Source: Margaritifera margaritifera (Eukaryota; Mollusca; Bivalvia; Unionida; Margaritiferidae). From it: 64,000 bases of DNA. The notes under the pieces are model-generated. The model made no database searches, had not been told where the DNA came from, and worked only from the letters and a program-made list of their open reading frames with translations. The translations under genes and the position numbers were made by a program. How positions within the stretch are numbered: the first letter of the stretch is position 1; each line of letters starts with the position of its first letter. The DNA lies in NCBI GenBank assembly GCA_029931535.1, contig JAQPZY010001684.1:2605001-2669000 (forward strand), read 5' to 3'. Below are positions 61,950-64,000 of this stretch, one piece after another.

Positions 61950-63890
61950 CCAGCATTTTTATATACCTACCAAATTAGACTACAATGGAGACTCAACTAC
62001 AGGTGTACATGACATAGCAGACATCTTCAACCATTATTTTACGAACATAAGAAATAATGATGTCAGATAGAACACCGAGACCATTGATCACAAAAAGCTC
62101 CTCAATTATATAAATGCTAAAGTTCCAACTGATCCTTCTTTTGAATTTTCTATTTTACAACACTAAATGTAAAAAAATTCACCTGGCTTGATGAAATAGG
62201 CCCAATGGCTCTAATAACTGATGCACCTGTGATATTTCAATCTATAGCCTACCTCATTAATAGGAGTATCCTGTCTGGTGTTCTCCCAGATAAATTGAAA
62301 CAAGCAAAAGTAAACCCAATACATAAAAAGGGCTTTAAGATGGACCCAGGAAACCACAGACCTATTTCTATTCTCTCTAAATTATCAAAGATCTTTGAGA
62401 AACTGATTGCTAAGCAAGTGTACAATTATTTCAAAACATTCTCACTCTTTCACAAAGAACAATCAAGTTTTCGCAAGAGTCATTCATTCAAACAGCTTTA
62501 ACAAAACTCACAGACTGTTGGCTGCTGGAAATAAACAAGGGGAACCTAATATGTGTATTATTTCTAGACTTCAGGAAGGCTTTAGATTTAGTTGATCATA
62601 TTGTTCTATTATCTAAGCTAAAATGCTATACATTTTATACTAATGCCTTAAACTGGTTCTCATCCTATCTTTGTAACAGGATAAACAAAATTGCTATTGG
62701 AACTGTTCATTCTAGCTCAGTGGAAATTAATCATGGTGTTATATTTTAAGCCCATTTCCTTTTTCTTATTTTCATCAATGACCTTCTTCTACAGACAGAG
62801 CACACAAACACAGACTTATTTGCAGATGATGCTACTATAACAGTTTCAGGTAGAGATGTAAATACTGTGGAAGCTATACTAGACTCCATTATAAGAAATA
62901 GTGAGATGTGGTCAAAACAAAATAATATGGTTGTAAATAAAACAAAATAAAACAAAAACAAAATGTATGGTAATAGCTTCATCAAAAAGCATTCCACTTC
63001 TGAGAAATTTGTAAATTTGTCAATAAATGGTTAACTCATTGAAAATGTTAAGGAAGAAAAACATTTAGGAGTGATAGTTGAAAGTGATTTAAAGTGGGTC
63101 AAATATATTGACTATGTCTGTAGATCTGTATCAAGTAATATAACTTTACTAAGTAAAATTAAGAAATACCTACCCAAACAATCATGTTTAATATACTACA
63201 TTTTCCCAGTTATTGATTATTGTTTGACAATATGGTGAAACTACCTCAAGAGTCAGTTAGAAAGAATAAGCAAGATTCAAAAGAGAGAAGCTTGCCTAAT
63301 TCTGAATGCTCCATTTGACACACCATCTAGTATTCGTTTTCATGAACTGAAATGACTTCAAATAAATTACAGAATAAACTTTCAAAAGGCAGTACTTGTC
63401 TACAGAATAAACTTTCAAAAGGCAGTACTTGTCTACAGATTTATAAATTGTAATATGCCTGAATATATGAGAGCACTGTTTGATGAAAATCATGGATCAT
63501 ATGATTTACGGTCGACTTCATGTGACTACTTGAAATTTCCAAAAAACCCAATACTGAACAGTTTTGATGTAGTTTTAAATATTCTGGAACGAATTTATGT
63601 TATTATTTACCCACATTTGTTAGATCAGCCACTTCTGTTGCAAGTTTTAAAGATAAATATCTCAAATATTTGAAGCTTGATTTAATTGATTTATACATGT
63701 CATTATATTTTTGTAAAAATCTGTTCTCACTGTTTTGCCTTTGTACATGCTAATCTGTGTTTTTGTTTCAATATGATTGATATGTTCAGAGTAAATGCAA
63801 AGTCATATCACTTCACTGTTCCTTTATTAAATGTTGTAACTTTACTTTTTTCTACACATTTTTGTTAGCAAGATACATGCATGTAGACTG
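61950..63890 (+). pseudogene. Jockey/CR1-like LINE reverse transcriptase, decayed
   Basis: The frame at 62205-62501 has VLPDKLKQAKVNPIHKKG, GNHRPISILSKLSKIFEKLI and HKEQSSFRKSHS. Other frames follow with FLDFRKALDLVDHIVLLSKL (62562-62620), NWFSSYLCNRINKIAIG, and DLFADDATITVSG with an intact FADD box (62813-62850). The C-terminal domain includes FPVIDYCLTIW, RISKIQKREACLILNAPFD and NMPEYMRALFDENHGSYDLR (63455-63515). Stops and shifts separate these blocks. A 33-bp direct duplication lies at 63369-63434. The endonuclease is not recognisable, so the copy is probably 5'-truncated. Confidence 0.8.
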
Positions 63891-64000
63891 TTAGAAAGTA
63901 GTGAGGGCCTCAAGGGAGACTAGATACATATGTATTTATTTATTTTAAGATAAAAGGAAATAGATTTAGTCTGTATCCTTACATGTATTTAATGAAACCA

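Overview
The window looks like AT-rich nuclear DNA of an invertebrate, most likely a bivalve mollusc. Reasons: spliced genes with GT-AG introns of 0.3 to 10 kb, no operons, a CYP2-clan cytochrome P450, abundant hAT, DIRS-like and LINE remnants, and many satellite-bearing repeats whose left ends resemble the 'TTTAGCT...GGTCA...TGTTGTCC' repeats common in bivalve genomes. The species assignment is inference.

Two host loci can be supported. (1) On the + strand, five exons between 10061 and 34432 join in perfect phase (2-1-2-0-0). They encode the C-terminal part of a single-pass membrane protein: a short extracellular piece, one membrane helix, a basic stop-transfer stretch, and a long serine-rich cytoplasmic tail ending at a stop. 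I do not recognise the family, and its 5' exons were not found. (2) On the - strand, 55457 to 47364, eight exons encode a complete CYP2-clan P450 (membrane anchor, proline-rich hinge, AGGETT I-helix, EVQR K-helix, FGDGPRICIG haem loop). The frame is broken twice: an in-frame TGA in exon 1 and one extra base in a run of five G (+ strand) in exon 4. It is therefore a young pseudogene, a null allele, or a gene with two sequence errors.

Layout. 1-5060: diverged satellite modules and a palindromic MITE. 5875-9516: degenerate hAT transposon with terminal inverted repeats. 10061-34432: membrane-protein gene, whose introns hold a second hAT fragment (11.3-12.1 kb), two DIRS-like retroelement remnants (12.9-13.9 and 16.2-18.65 kb), an antisense LINE tail (18.7-19.06 kb), a ~140-bp satellite array split by a ~3-kb LINE (20.2-25.5 kb), and a TIR element (31.0-32.1 kb). 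34.5-42.5 kb: MITE-like element and five tandem arrays. 44.8-46.5 kb: third hAT relic. 47.4-55.5 kb: P450 locus, whose first intron is filled by a ~37-bp minisatellite containing two copies of a hAT-type MITE; a 187-bp hAT MITE with a perfect 8-bp target duplication lies just upstream. 56-61.9 kb: minisatellites and a ~170-bp array. 61.95-63.9 kb: a decayed jockey/CR1-like LINE.

The two host genes show no functional link. The most notable content is the repeat architecture: satellite-carrying modules with conserved left and right ends, nested insertions that give a relative chronology, and the P450 locus surrounded by mobile DNA. No rRNA, tRNA or CRISPR was recognised.
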